Positions 25,367-34,308 of a DNA stretch of 64,000 nucleotides are shown here, one piece after another. A program made the translations under genes and the position numbers. The DNA is taken from assembly GCF_001883705.2 (NCBI RefSeq), contig NZ_MDEQ02000001.1, forward strand, positions 62,001 to 126,000, written 5' to 3'. Below the pieces are notes generated by a model that was not told the DNA's origin, did no database searches, and was given only the letters and a program-made list of their open reading frames with translations. Positions within the stretch are counted from its first letter, which is position 1. Each line of letters opens with the position of its first letter. The DNA comes from Burkholderia catarinensis (GTDB taxonomy: Bacteria > Pseudomonadota > Gammaproteobacteria > Burkholderiales > Burkholderiaceae).

Positions 25367-26845
25367 ATGAGTTTCCCCGACGAAGACGATTTCCACCGGC
25401 TGCTCGATGCGCTGACGACCTGCGTGCTGCTGCACGACGCGCACACCAGGGCGATCGTGTGGGCGAACCGCGCCGCGTGCATCGCGCTCGGCTTCTCCGT
25501 CGAGGAGCTGCTGCCGCTGAAAGCGCCGGACATGACGCGCCCCGAACCGAAATACCGGCGCGAGATCGCCGTGAATGCGTGGGATCGCGCGCTCGTCGAC
25601 GGGCCGCAGGTGTACGAGTGGTGCTACCGGTCGCGCACGGGCGTCGACATGCTGTCCGAGGCGACCGCCACTTACGTGCCGCTGCGCGGGCGCGACGTCG
25701 TGATGGTGCAGTTCCGCGACATCAGCGCGGAAGAGGCGGTCCGCCAGCAACTGCGCCGCTACGAGGCGCGGCTGCGCGAATTCATGCAGGATCTCGACGA
25801 AGGGATCGCGGTCGTGACGCCGCACGGCGGCGTGCAGTTCATCAGCGAGTCGGGCCGCCGCGTGCTCGGGCTCGCGCCCGACGAAGCGCCCGGCGAGGTG
25901 CTCGACTATTGCAGCGCGGCCGATCGCGACCGGCTTGTCGCGCAGTTGCGCGATGCGCCGTCCGCGTGCCCGTCCGAGCCGCAGCGTTACCGGATCGCGC
26001 GGCGCGACGGTTCGACATGCTGGCTGCGCATCCTGTGCCGGCAGGTCGAGATCGAAGGCGATCTCGACGGGCTGCTCGTGCAGTTTCGCGACGTGAGCGA
26101 CGAAGTCGCGATCGAGGACGCACGGCGCGCGGAAGCGCGGATGCTCGAACACGCGGGCCGCTACAACGCGATGGGCGAGATGGCGACGGTCATCGCGCAC
26201 GAACTGAGCCAGCCGCTCGCGGCCGTGCGCAATTTCATCGAAGGCGCGGTGCGGCGGCTGAACGGGCGCGGCGCCGTCGACGATGCGATCTGGGGGCTGC
26301 GCAGCGCGGACCGGCAGGCCGAGCATGCGGCGCTGATCATCAAGAGCGTGCGTGAGTTCATCGTGAAGCGCGAGCCGGTCGTCGCGCTCGCCGACCTGCG
26401 CGACATCCTCGCCGACGTCGCGTATTTCATCGAGCTGCGCGCGAAGGAGGCCGGCGTGACGGTCGCGATCGTGCAGGCCGATGCGCCGCTGCCGATCCGC
26501 TGCGAGCGCGTGCTGATCGGGCAGGTGATCCTGAATCTCGCGTTCAATGCGATCGAGGCGTTCGCCGGTTGCGAGCGCGTGCCGCGCACGCTGACGCTCG
26601 GCACCGCGAACGTGGCCGGGCATGCCGAGCTGCGCGCGATCGACAACGGTCCGGGCATCGCGGCAGGCGAGCACGACCGGCTGTTCGACGGCTTCTCGTC
26701 GTCGAAGGCCGGCGGCAACGGGATCGGGCTGTCGCTGTGCAAGAGCATCGTGACGCGCCACGGTGGCGGGATCGTCGCGAGCCCGGCCGCGGGCGGCGGG
26801 CTCGACTGCCGCGTGACGCTGCCGCTCGCCGGCGCGCACGCATAG
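25367..26845 (+). CDS. PAS-domain sensor histidine kinase (FixL-like)
   Basis: A 492-residue cytoplasmic kinase with no membrane helix. Two PAS domains occupy about 1-125 and 130-250. A HisKA domain follows, with His278 in ATVIAHELSQPLAAVRNFIE. The HATPase_c domain is at about 365-490 (NLAFNAIEAF, DNGPGIA, GNGIGLSLCKSIVTRHGG). The layout is that of FixL/StyS/TodS-type soluble kinases that sense small molecules. It is divergent from iacA and probably pairs with the FixJ-type regulator at 20332-20964 to sense auxin or an intermediate (inference). Confidence 0.9.
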   Translation: MSFPDEDDFHRLLDALTTCVLLHDAHTRAIVWANRAACIALGFSVEELLPLKAPDMTRPEPKYRREIAVNAWDRALVDGPQVYEWCYRSRTGVDMLSEATATYVPLRGRDVVMVQFRDISAEEAVRQQLRRYEARLREFMQDLDEGIAVVTPHGGVQFISESGRRVLGLAPDEAPGEVLDYCSAADRDRLVAQLRDAPSACPSEPQRYRIARRDGSTCWLRILCRQVEIEGDLDGLLVQFRDVSDEVAIEDARRAEARMLEHAGRYNAMGEMATVIAHELSQPLAAVRNFIEGAVRRLNGRGAVDDAIWGLRSADRQAEHAALIIKSVREFIVKREPVVALADLRDILADVAYFIELRAKEAGVTVAIVQADAPLPIRCERVLIGQVILNLAFNAIEAFAGCERVPRTLTLGTANVAGHAELRAIDNGPGIAAGEHDRLFDGFSSSKAGGNGIGLSLCKSIVTRHGGGIVASPAAGGGLDCRVTLPLAGAHA

Positions 26846-26877
26846 CGACGCACGACGTAGCGACGCCCGGCACATCA

Positions 26878-27264
26878 TCAGCGCCCCAGCGCCCGCGCGG
26901 TCTGGCCGCCGATGCCGAAGTCGGTGTTCGGAATGTCCTTGAGGATCACGCGCGTCGCCTGCAGCGGCGCGTCGAGCACGTTCGCGCCGGCATCGGACAG
27001 CGCAGCGATCAGCGCGCGTTTCTGTTCGTCGGTGCGGCCGGCGATCAGGATCGCGACGATCACGGGCAGCGACGGCGGCGCGCCGTCCGCGGCACTGCGG
27101 CCGCCGAGGCCGATATGCGTCGCGGGCAATTCGGTGAGCAGCACGCGCACCGATTCGACTGGCGCGCCGATCGCGTCGACGGTCGCGCCGGTCAGCCGCG
27201 AGATCAGTTCGGCCTTGCGGGCATCGTCGTGGCCGGCCGGCAGGAAAACTTCGAGTGTGGGCAT
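26878..27264 (-). CDS. Tandem two-domain 4-oxalocrotonate tautomerase-like protein
   Basis: A 128-residue protein made of two similar halves of about 57 residues, beginning PTLEVFLPAG and PVIVAILIAG and ending ATHIGLGGRSA and NTDFGIGGQTA. The tautomerase superfamily uses an N-terminal Pro; the first copy has it right after Met1, while the second Pro is internal and cannot act as a free amine. It is probably the start of the iacCD-side operon or a gene after it; the dioxygenase genes lie 65 bp upstream. The role in auxin catabolism is unknown. Confidence 0.8.
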   Translation of the reverse strand: MPTLEVFLPAGHDDARKAELISRLTGATVDAIGAPVESVRVLLTELPATHIGLGGRSAADGAPPSLPVIVAILIAGRTDEQKRALIAALSDAGANVLDAPLQATRVILKDIPNTDFGIGGQTARALGR

Positions 27265-27329
27265 GGTCGTCCGGAAAGGTGAAGGTTGCCGGTTCACCGT
27301 CGCGCAGGCGGCAGCGAACCGGCCGCGGC

Positions 27330-27833
27330 CTACAGCAAAAAGCCGATCGCGCTGAGCGCTTCGGTCGAGTCGATCAGGCGCACGACCTTTTCAGCGATGC
27401 GCATCTCGCCTTCGGCATCGACGTGCAGCTTGTGCGTGACGTCGGCCGCGAACAGCGTCGCGACGCCGCGCTTGTACGCGACGACGACCTGCGCCGATTT
27501 CAGCTCGACGATGTCGGCGCTGCCGCTCTCCAGCGTGAAGCGCGACACGGTGCGCACCGTGCGCGCCGCATCGGTCGCCGACGCCGAATAGCCGGACACC
27601 ATCCGCTGCACGCGCTTCTCGCGCATGTCCTGGTCGTCGAACACGTAATTCAGCGTCGCGGCAAAGTCGGTCGCGTCGGGATCGATCGGCACCACGTAGT
27701 GGCCTGCCGGATCCCACAGGTCGAGCCACGCGCGATAGTCGCGACGGTCGAGCATCTCGGCTTCGCGCCATACGAATTCGACCGCGCGGGCGAAAGTCTG
27801 CTGCGAGAAAAGGGCGTTGCGGTCGTCCATCAT
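27330..27833 (-). CDS. iacD: Ring-hydroxylating dioxygenase small subunit (IacD-like)
   Basis: A 167-residue beta subunit with NTF2-like fold: AVEFVWREAEMLDRRDYRAW, LWDPAGHYVVPIDP and a C-terminal YKRGVATLFAADVTHKLHV. The chosen ATG overlaps the alpha-subunit stop by 4 bp (ATGA); a second ATG follows immediately. Beta subunits stabilise the hexameric oxygenase and have no cofactor. Stoichiometric coupling with the alpha subunit fits the overlap. Confidence 0.88.
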   Translation of the reverse strand: MMDDRNALFSQQTFARAVEFVWREAEMLDRRDYRAWLDLWDPAGHYVVPIDPDATDFAATLNYVFDDQDMREKRVQRMVSGYSASATDAARTVRTVSRFTLESGSADIVELKSAQVVVAYKRGVATLFAADVTHKLHVDAEGEMRIAEKVVRLIDSTEALSAIGFLL

Positions 27834-29113
27834 TGTTGCTCCATCATCGTGCGCCATTGCTGGTAGGCCTCGCGCATGCCGGTCTCGTCGGTCGCATGCG
27901 CGGTCTTTTCGCCGTTCGCGGCGGTCGTCTCGCGGTTCAGCCCGCGATTCACGAGGATCGGCACGTCGGGGCCCGCGTGCGCGCCGCGCTGCACGCGCTC
28001 CCAGGCTTCCGCATCGTCGGGGCTGCCGAAGCCGAACGGGCCCTGGAAGTGCTCGTGGATGCGAAGCCGCTCGCGGTTCGCTTCGTCGGGGCCGCCGTCC
28101 ATCGCGAGCGCGACGTGGCGGATCTCGGTTTCGTTCGCGGAGATCGGCCGCAGCACGCGGAAGAACGCCATCGACAGCGCGAGGTTCGGGAACAGGTTCA
28201 GGTTGAAGCCGACGCCCATCAGCGAGCGCACGATACGGCGCACTTCGTCCGGCGCGTGGCGCTCAGAGAGCTTCGCCGCGAGCGGCGCGAAACGCTCGGG
28301 CAGCGGCGCGCCGTCGTCCTGGTCGAGATCGATCAGTTCGGGCATCAGCACCGCGAGGCTGTGACCGTTGCCGAGCCCGCGGCAGAACGCGTCCTCGCTC
28401 GTCATGAAGCTCGTGATCGCGGCGGCCGTCTCGTCGTCGATCGACTTCATCCACGACTTGTGCACGACCGGGAAGTGATAGAGGTCGGTCGTGTTCTCGA
28501 GCTGGATCTTCCAGTTGCCCTTGAACTTGAACTTGTGCTCGCCGTTCGCCTTGATCGGGTAGCCGGCGCCCTGTTTCATGAACAGGTCGATCCACGGCTT
28601 CGCGCCGCCGAGGAAATCCTCGAGCGGTTCGATGTCGTCGTTGAAGCTCGCGAAGATCAGCCCCTGGTACACGCCGACGCGCAGCTTCACGAGCGGCAGG
28701 TCGCCTTTCTCGCACACGCCTTCGTAGCCGTCGCCGTACGGCAGCGCGCGCAGCGTGCCGTCGAGCGCGTACGACCAGCTGTGATACGGGCACGTGAAGC
28801 CCTTCGCGTTGCCCTTGTGCGATTCGCACACGGTCGCGCCGCGATGGCGGCAGCGGTTCTGCAGCACGTTGATCTCGCCGGTCTTGTCGCGCACGACGAT
28901 CACCGGCTGGCGGCCGATCGTCGTCGTGATGAAGTCGCCCGGGTTCGGCAGCTCGCTTTCGTGCGCGACCCAGATCCAGGTGCGGTAGAAAATGCGGTCG
29001 AGCTCGGCTTCGAACAGCGCGGGATCGTGATACATCGCGGGCGCGATGCGGTCGGGCTGCGCGAGACCATGCAGCGCGCGGGTATCGATCGTCTGGTAGG
29101 GAATGTCGCTCAT
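27830..29113 (-). CDS. iacC: Rieske ring-hydroxylating dioxygenase large subunit (IacC-like)
   Basis: A 427-residue alpha subunit. The Rieske cluster ligands are Cys88-x-His90 and Cys108-x2-His111. The mononuclear iron site shows Asp210, His213 and His218 in TTDLYHFPVVH. The catalytic domain extends to about 400. In the iac pathway IacCD with reductase IacF converts the oxidised auxin (dioxindole-3-acetate stage) toward catechol. It is divergent from the LysR gene, with LysR-type repeats and a palindrome in between. Confidence 0.9.
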   Translation of the reverse strand: MSDIPYQTIDTRALHGLAQPDRIAPAMYHDPALFEAELDRIFYRTWIWVAHESELPNPGDFITTTIGRQPVIVVRDKTGEINVLQNRCRHRGATVCESHKGNAKGFTCPYHSWSYALDGTLRALPYGDGYEGVCEKGDLPLVKLRVGVYQGLIFASFNDDIEPLEDFLGGAKPWIDLFMKQGAGYPIKANGEHKFKFKGNWKIQLENTTDLYHFPVVHKSWMKSIDDETAAAITSFMTSEDAFCRGLGNGHSLAVLMPELIDLDQDDGAPLPERFAPLAAKLSERHAPDEVRRIVRSLMGVGFNLNLFPNLALSMAFFRVLRPISANETEIRHVALAMDGGPDEANRERLRIHEHFQGPFGFGSPDDAEAWERVQRGAHAGPDVPILVNRGLNRETTAANGEKTAHATDETGMREAYQQWRTMMEQQ

Positions 29114-29144
29114 CGTCGTCGTGGGGAAAGAGTCGCGAAAACGG

Positions 29145-29161
29145 GCTGCGCTGTGCGCAGC
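29145..29161. promoter_or_regulatory. Perfect 7-bp-arm palindrome upstream of iacC
   Basis: GCTGCGC-TGT-GCGCAGC lies 31 bp upstream of the iacC-like start. It may be an operator or a transcript-leader hairpin. Its flanks partly resemble the palindrome upstream of iacA, but the match is not close enough to call one motif. Confidence 0.4.
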
Positions 29162-29199
29162 GTCCGGGGACCAGTCTCGGCTTCTACTGCATATCCGTC

Positions 29200-29224
29200 A
29201 AATTGATCTAAAATTGATCATCAA
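29200..29224. promoter_or_regulatory. LysR-type operator candidate (direct and inverted repeats)
   Basis: AAATTGATC occurs at 29200-29208 and again at 29211-29219, an 11-bp helical repeat. The second copy overlaps the dyad TTGATCATCAA (29214-29224). The element lies 29 bp before the LysR start and faces the iacCD promoter. A related AT-rich stretch, ATCAAATCGATTAAA, lies upstream of the iacF-like gene near 31276-31290. Confidence 0.5.
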
Positions 29225-29252
29225 ATAAATACGGCAAATGAAGGAGGCGGTC

Positions 29253-30173
29253 ATGACGTCGGTCGATCATCTCGATCTGAACCTGTTGCGCGTATTCCAG
29301 GCGATCGTCGAGGAACGCAGCCTGACGAAGGCCGGCGAGCGGCTCGCGCTGTCGCAGCCGGCCGTCAGCTATTCGCTCGGCCGGCTGCGCACGCTGTTCG
29401 ACGATCCGCTGTTCGTGCGCACGCGTTCGGGCATGCAGCCGACGCCGGTCGCGCTCGAACTCGCGGGCATCGTCGGCAAGGCGCTCGACATGGTGCGCGC
29501 GGCGCTGCGCTACGCGGAGCGCTTCGATCCGGCGACCAGCACGCGCACGTTCCGCCTGTCGCTGTCGGACGCGGGTGAGATGGCGTACCTGCCGGCGATC
29601 TGCCAGGCGCTGCGCGAGCGCGCGCCGCGCGTGACGCTGAGCGTGCAGCCGCTGCCGGTGGAGGAGATCGAGGAAGCGCTGCGCGCGAGCCGGCTGGATT
29701 TCGCGATCGGCAACCTGCCGGAACTGATGCCGCGCACGCGCCACCAGGTGCTGTTCGAGGAAACCTATGTGTGCATGACGGGCCGCCGGCGCGGGTTGCC
29801 GAGCGGCGCCGCGCTGAGTCTCGAGCAATTCGTGCGCGCCGCGCACGTCAACGTGAAATCGGTCGAGCACAGCCACCACGCGCTCGACGACGCGTTGCGC
29901 GCGCAGGGCGTGGGTCGCAACATCGCGCTCGAGGTGCCGCATTTCGTCGCGCTGCCGAGCGTGCTGTCGGTGACCGATCTCTATGCGACGCTGCCGAAGC
30001 GGCTCGCGCAGATCCTGAACCGCGACAACGCGTTCCGCCTGTATGACCTGCCCGTCACGCTGCCGCCCGCGCCGGTGACGATGCACTGGCACGAGCACTT
30101 CCACGAGGATGAAGGCAACGCGTGGATGCGCGCGTTGCTGGTCGAGATCGTCGAGCGTTTCGACGACGCGTGA
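29253..30173 (+). CDS. LysR-family regulator of the auxin cluster
   Basis: A 306-residue LysR regulator with RBS AAGGAGG. The N-terminal winged HTH (about 8-66) reads LDLNLLRVFQAIVEERSLTK and LSQPAVSYSLGRLRTLFDDP, as in the NodD/NahR-like branch. The remainder is a two-lobed inducer-binding domain. It is divergent from iacCD and convergent with the reductase gene, so control of one or both by auxin or a breakdown product is likely. Confidence 0.9.
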   Translation: MTSVDHLDLNLLRVFQAIVEERSLTKAGERLALSQPAVSYSLGRLRTLFDDPLFVRTRSGMQPTPVALELAGIVGKALDMVRAALRYAERFDPATSTRTFRLSLSDAGEMAYLPAICQALRERAPRVTLSVQPLPVEEIEEALRASRLDFAIGNLPELMPRTRHQVLFEETYVCMTGRRRGLPSGAALSLEQFVRAAHVNVKSVEHSHHALDDALRAQGVGRNIALEVPHFVALPSVLSVTDLYATLPKRLAQILNRDNAFRLYDLPVTLPPAPVTMHWHEHFHEDEGNAWMRALLVEIVERFDDA

Positions 30174-30205
30174 CGAGCGGGCGCGCGCTGCTTGCGCCGT
30201 GCGCG

Positions 30206-31192
30206 TCAGAGATCGAGGACGAGCACCGCCGAGCGCGCGCGCGACACGCAGCAGCAGATCACCGTGTTGCTCGCGCGTTCGGCCTTGCTGAGGCAGTGAT
30301 CGCGATGATCGGGCTCGCCGTCGATGACGGGCACCATGCAGGTGCCGCACACGCCTTCGCCGCACGACGTATCGACTTCGATGCCGATCCGCGCGAGCGC
30401 GTCGACGATCGACGTGTCGGGCGCGACGCGCACCGATTGCCCGCTGCGCTGCAGCCGCACTTCGAAGCCGTCGGCCGGGCCGGTGCCGGCCTCGGCGTTC
30501 GCGTCGGCGGCGGCCGGTTCCGCCGCGAAGCGCTCGAGATGGATCGAATCGTCGGGAATGCGCGTCGCGGCCGCCGCGACGACCGCGTCCATGAACGGCC
30601 CCGGGCCGCACGTATAGACGTGTGCGTGCGCATCGATCGATTCGACGCAGCGGCCCAGCTCGGCCGCGAGCGTGTCGGGCTCGACGCCGTAGTGGAACGT
30701 CACGTGCGACGCGAACGGTTCGGCCGACAGTTCGTCGACGAAGGCCGCGTGCTCGCGGCTGCGCGCGAAGTAGTGCAGCCGGTAGCGCGCGCCGCGCTGG
30801 TGCAGTGCATACGCCATCGACAGCAGCGGCGTGATGCCGATGCCGGCCGCGATCAGCACGTGCTCGCGCGCGTCATCCGTCAGACGAAACAGGTTGCGCG
30901 GCGCGCCGATCGACAATTCGGCGCCGACGCACACGTCGTCGTGCAGCGAACGCGAGCCGCCGCGCGACTGCGCTTCCTTCTTCACCGCGAACAGGTAGCT
31001 GCCGCGCTCGTCGGGGTTGCCGCACAGCGAGTATTGCCGCGTGATGCCGGATGGCGCGGTGACATCGATATGGGCGCCCGGTTCGTACGCGTCGAACGGC
31101 AGGCCGTCGACGCGCGAAACCCGGAAACAGCGGATGTCCTGCGCCGCGTCGATCAGCGCGTCGATCCGGACTTGGTGGCGGTTCGCTTGCAT
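30206..31192 (-). CDS. iacF: PDR/VanB-type reductase of the dioxygenase (IacF-like)
   Basis: A 328-residue electron-transfer protein: a flavin domain (1-110, RQYSLCGNPDERGSY), an NAD domain (about 110-225, IAAGIGITPLLSMAYAL and YTCGPGPFMDAV) and a C-terminal plant-type ferredoxin domain. The 2Fe-2S cysteines are in CGEGVCGTC plus a later Cys near 315. The order flavin-NAD-ferredoxin is the phthalate dioxygenase reductase layout. It would pass NADH electrons to the IacCD oxygenase. Confidence 0.9.
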   Translation of the reverse strand: MQANRHQVRIDALIDAAQDIRCFRVSRVDGLPFDAYEPGAHIDVTAPSGITRQYSLCGNPDERGSYLFAVKKEAQSRGGSRSLHDDVCVGAELSIGAPRNLFRLTDDAREHVLIAAGIGITPLLSMAYALHQRGARYRLHYFARSREHAAFVDELSAEPFASHVTFHYGVEPDTLAAELGRCVESIDAHAHVYTCGPGPFMDAVVAAAATRIPDDSIHLERFAAEPAAADANAEAGTGPADGFEVRLQRSGQSVRVAPDTSIVDALARIGIEVDTSCGEGVCGTCMVPVIDGEPDHRDHCLSKAERASNTVICCCVSRARSAVLVLDL

Positions 31193-31341
31193 GGGTCAAT
31201 CCGTGGGGTAGGAAGAACACGGCGCGGCAGAGTCCGCGCCGTCATGCGATCGAGAATAGGGATGGGCATCGCATAAATCAAATCGATTAAAAAGCGATGC
31301 CGGAATCAGTGGGATGGATGATGGTCGTCGGCCGGCGGCGC

Positions 31342-32739
31342 TCAGCGCGTGGCGATCGCGTTGCCCGCATCTGCCGCTTGCGGCGCCGCTGCCGGTACAT
31401 GGCCGCGTTCGCGATCGAGGCTGCGTCGATAGTGGCGGCATCCGGCGGCGAGCAGCAGCGCGGCGAGCATGCCCGACGCGACGTTGACGATCGACATCGA
31501 ATGGCCGACCGCCGCCGGCGCGCCGAACACGCGATCGGTGAACAGCGCGACGACGGTCGTGCCGATCCCGAGCGCGATCAGGTTCGACACGAGCAGGAAC
31601 AGCGCGGAGATCTGCGCGCGCATCTGGTTCGGCGCGAGCGTCTGCATCGCGGCGGTCGACGTCGGCATCGGGAACGACGCGAAGAACATCGCGACGACGA
31701 GCGTCGCGAGCGATGCGGGCAGGGAGTCGAGCTGCGTAAACAGCGTTGCGGGGATCACCATGCATGCGGCGCCGATCGCGCCGGCGCGCATCGGCGCATC
31801 GCCGCGGCCGCGCCGCAGCAGCCAGTCGTTGAGCCAGCCGCCGCAGAACACGCCGGCCGTATTCGCGACCAGCAGCACGATGCCGAGCGTGTAGCCGGCT
31901 TCGACGGCGGTCATCCCGAAGCGGCGGATATAGAACGCGGGCGTCCAGCTCAGCAGGCAGTACAGCGTCATCGCGTAGAACGAGAAGCCGAGGTAGTGGC
32001 ACGTGAAGGTCGCGCGATGCGTGCCGACGAAGCGCAGCGAATCGCGCATCGACACGCGCCGCACGGCGCCCGAGCGGTCCTGCGCGAGCCCCTTGCGCTG
32101 CGGGTCGCGCACGGTCGCGGCGAACAGCAGCGCGACCAGCAGCCCCGGCAGCCCGACGATCAGGAACGTGACCTGCCACGCATGCACCTGCCCGACCACC
32201 GGCAGCGTGAACGCGCTCGCATGCTTGAGCAGCGCGATCACGTAGCCGCCGATCAGGAACGCGACACCGCCGCCGATGAACGAGCCGAGCGAGTACACGG
32301 CGATCGCGCGCCCGAGCTTCTCCTTCGGGAAGTAGTCGGCGAGCATCGAATACGCACCGGGCGACAGCGCGGCCTCGCCGACGCCGACGCCCATGCGCGC
32401 GATGAACATCTGCACGAAATGCTGGCTGAGCCCGCACGCGGCGGTCGCGACGCTCCACAGCGCGATGCCGATCGAGATGATCCGCGGGCGCGCGTAGCGG
32501 TCGGCGAGGTACGCGACGGGCAGCCCCATCACCGCGTAGAACAGCGAGAACGCGAAGCCGTTCAGCAGGCTGAACTGCGTATCGGACAGGTGCAGGTCGC
32601 GCTTGATCGGTTCGATCATCAGCACGAGGACCTGGCGGTCGACGAACGAAAAGACGTACGCGAGCATGCAGATGACGACGACATACCATTCGTACGTATA
32701 GCGCTTGCCGTCGGCAGCGCGGGCCGTGGGTGCGGACAT
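31342..32739 (-). CDS. MFS transporter, probable aromatic acid or auxin importer
   Basis: A 465-residue, twelve-helix MFS protein starting behind CTGGAG. YVFSFVDRQVLVLMIEPIKR and GLPVAYLADRYARPRIISIG carry the first-loop DRxxR-type motif. It lies in the same direction as, and upstream of, the iacF-like gene, and is divergent from a porin. This suggests uptake of the cluster substrate across both membranes (inference). The spacer to iacF is 149 bp, so iacF may also have its own promoter. Confidence 0.85.
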   Translation of the reverse strand: MSAPTARAADGKRYTYEWYVVVICMLAYVFSFVDRQVLVLMIEPIKRDLHLSDTQFSLLNGFAFSLFYAVMGLPVAYLADRYARPRIISIGIALWSVATAACGLSQHFVQMFIARMGVGVGEAALSPGAYSMLADYFPKEKLGRAIAVYSLGSFIGGGVAFLIGGYVIALLKHASAFTLPVVGQVHAWQVTFLIVGLPGLLVALLFAATVRDPQRKGLAQDRSGAVRRVSMRDSLRFVGTHRATFTCHYLGFSFYAMTLYCLLSWTPAFYIRRFGMTAVEAGYTLGIVLLVANTAGVFCGGWLNDWLLRRGRGDAPMRAGAIGAACMVIPATLFTQLDSLPASLATLVVAMFFASFPMPTSTAAMQTLAPNQMRAQISALFLLVSNLIALGIGTTVVALFTDRVFGAPAAVGHSMSIVNVASGMLAALLLAAGCRHYRRSLDRERGHVPAAAPQAADAGNAIATR

Positions 32740-33149
32740 GCGGGTTCTCCAGGAGCGGGCGGTGGGGAAGCGCGGCGCGGGCCTTGCGGGCCGGGCGCCG
32801 TCGCGGCGCGAAAGCGTGCGGGTGACACGATCGGAAACGCAGCGTAGTCGGCCAAATTCGGCCGCCATAGCCGGAGTGACAGCCGCGCCACACGGGCCTT
32901 TACCGACCCGGATAAAGAAAACACCGAGGCCGTGTGCGCGGGCCGCCGCGCAGCGCGCGTGCGGCGGGGCACGCGCGCATCATGCGGCGCATCTATAAGC
33001 GTTATAGAGCCCATTGCGTCGACGTCCGAAATTGTCGTTCCTAGACTCGGCCCGTTTTTGATCGGCAGCGTTCGCCCGCGAAGGCGAACGCGCTTCACAT
33101 CAAGCGGCGCGATGCCGACAGGCGCCGGCACTTCCACGGGACGACGAAC
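32740..33149. promoter_or_regulatory. Divergent promoter region with a LysR-type box
   Basis: A 410-bp gap between the MFS gene and the porin. TCTATAA-GCG-TTATAGA (32992-33008) is a perfect dyad fitting the T-N11-A form of LysR operators, 141 bp upstream of the porin ATG. TAGACT at about 33050 could serve as a -10. Both LysR genes in this neighbourhood are candidates. I see no gene here. Confidence 0.55.
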
Positions 33150-34280
33150 ATGAACCATCCGAACAGGCGGGCCGACCGGCTTGCCGTACCGCTTGCCACA
33201 CTGCTTGCCGCGCTCCTCGCCTGCGCGGCGCTGCCGGCCGCCGCGCAATCGAGCGTGACGCTCTACGGCCGCGTCGATACCGCGATCGAATACACGAACG
33301 CCGGGCCGAACCACGTGACGCGCATGGGCAGCGGCAACCTGTTCGCATCGCAGTGGGGGCTGAAGGGCGCCGAGGATCTCGGCGGCGGCTACGCGACGAT
33401 CTTCAAGCTCGAGGACGGCTTCAACGCGGGGAGCGGTGCGCTGTCGAACGGCACCGCGCTGTTCGGCCGCGAAGCGTGGGTCGGCATCACGGGGCCGTTC
33501 GGCGGCGTGCAGTTCGGCGAGCTCTACACGATCCTGCATACGACGCTCGTCACGTACAGCCTGCCGGGCCTCGGCGCGGGGCTCGCATGGGGCAACGCGA
33601 CGAACAACTTCGTCGGGCCCGCGTTCCTGCGCGTGCGCAACTCGATGCGCTACACGTCGCCGCGCTACGCGGGCTTGATGCTGCGCGCGATGGCCGCGCG
33701 CGGCACCAACGGCGCGGCTGGGCAGCCGGCGACGCTGGGCGATACGTATGGCGCGGGCCTCAACTACGCGCGCGGTGGCCTGTCGGTCGACGTCGACTAT
33801 ATGCAACAGAAGTTCAGCCCGGTTGCCGCGTCCGCACTCGGCGACACGAGCCCGGCCGCGAACGGCAACTACACGCTCGGCGCGATTTCGTACGATTTCA
33901 ACGTCGTAAAGGTGGCCGCGCTGTATATGCGGCATCGCGGCGGCCCCGACGTCGCGACCGCGATCGACAGCCAGAGCGCGTATCCGCACAGCGACATCAT
34001 GGAGCTCAGCGCGACGGTGCCGATCGGGCGCGCGTCGCTGCTGCTGAGCGTCGGCCATTACCGGAAGGTGGCCGACAGCGAAGGCAACGCCGATTCGTAC
34101 GGCATCCGCTTCGACTATCCGCTGTCGAAGCGCACGGTGCTGTACACGGGCGCCGCGATGGTGCGCAACGGCGCGCATGCGCGCTTCGTCGTCAACGGCG
34201 CGGCGGGCGGCGGTGTCGCGGTCGCGAAGCCGGGCGCGACCGCCAGCTCGATCGTCGCGGGCATCCTCACGTCGTTCTGA
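33150..34280 (+). CDS. OmpC-type Gram-negative porin
   Basis: A 376-residue outer-membrane porin. The signal peptide runs to about residue 32 (ALPAAAQ), followed by the porin start QSSVTLYGRVDTAIEYTNAG. Glycine-rich amphipathic strands alternate through the whole length, and the protein ends in Phe, the usual assembly signal. It belongs to the Burkholderia/Bordetella 16-strand trimeric porins. Position beside the MFS importer and the auxin genes suggests solute entry, but specificity is not visible. Confidence 0.93.
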   Translation: MNHPNRRADRLAVPLATLLAALLACAALPAAAQSSVTLYGRVDTAIEYTNAGPNHVTRMGSGNLFASQWGLKGAEDLGGGYATIFKLEDGFNAGSGALSNGTALFGREAWVGITGPFGGVQFGELYTILHTTLVTYSLPGLGAGLAWGNATNNFVGPAFLRVRNSMRYTSPRYAGLMLRAMAARGTNGAAGQPATLGDTYGAGLNYARGGLSVDVDYMQQKFSPVAASALGDTSPAANGNYTLGAISYDFNVVKVAALYMRHRGGPDVATAIDSQSAYPHSDIMELSATVPIGRASLLLSVGHYRKVADSEGNADSYGIRFDYPLSKRTVLYTGAAMVRNGAHARFVVNGAAGGGVAVAKPGATASSIVAGILTSF

Positions 34281-34308
34281 TCGTGCCGCGCCCGTGGCTG
34301 CTTGCACG

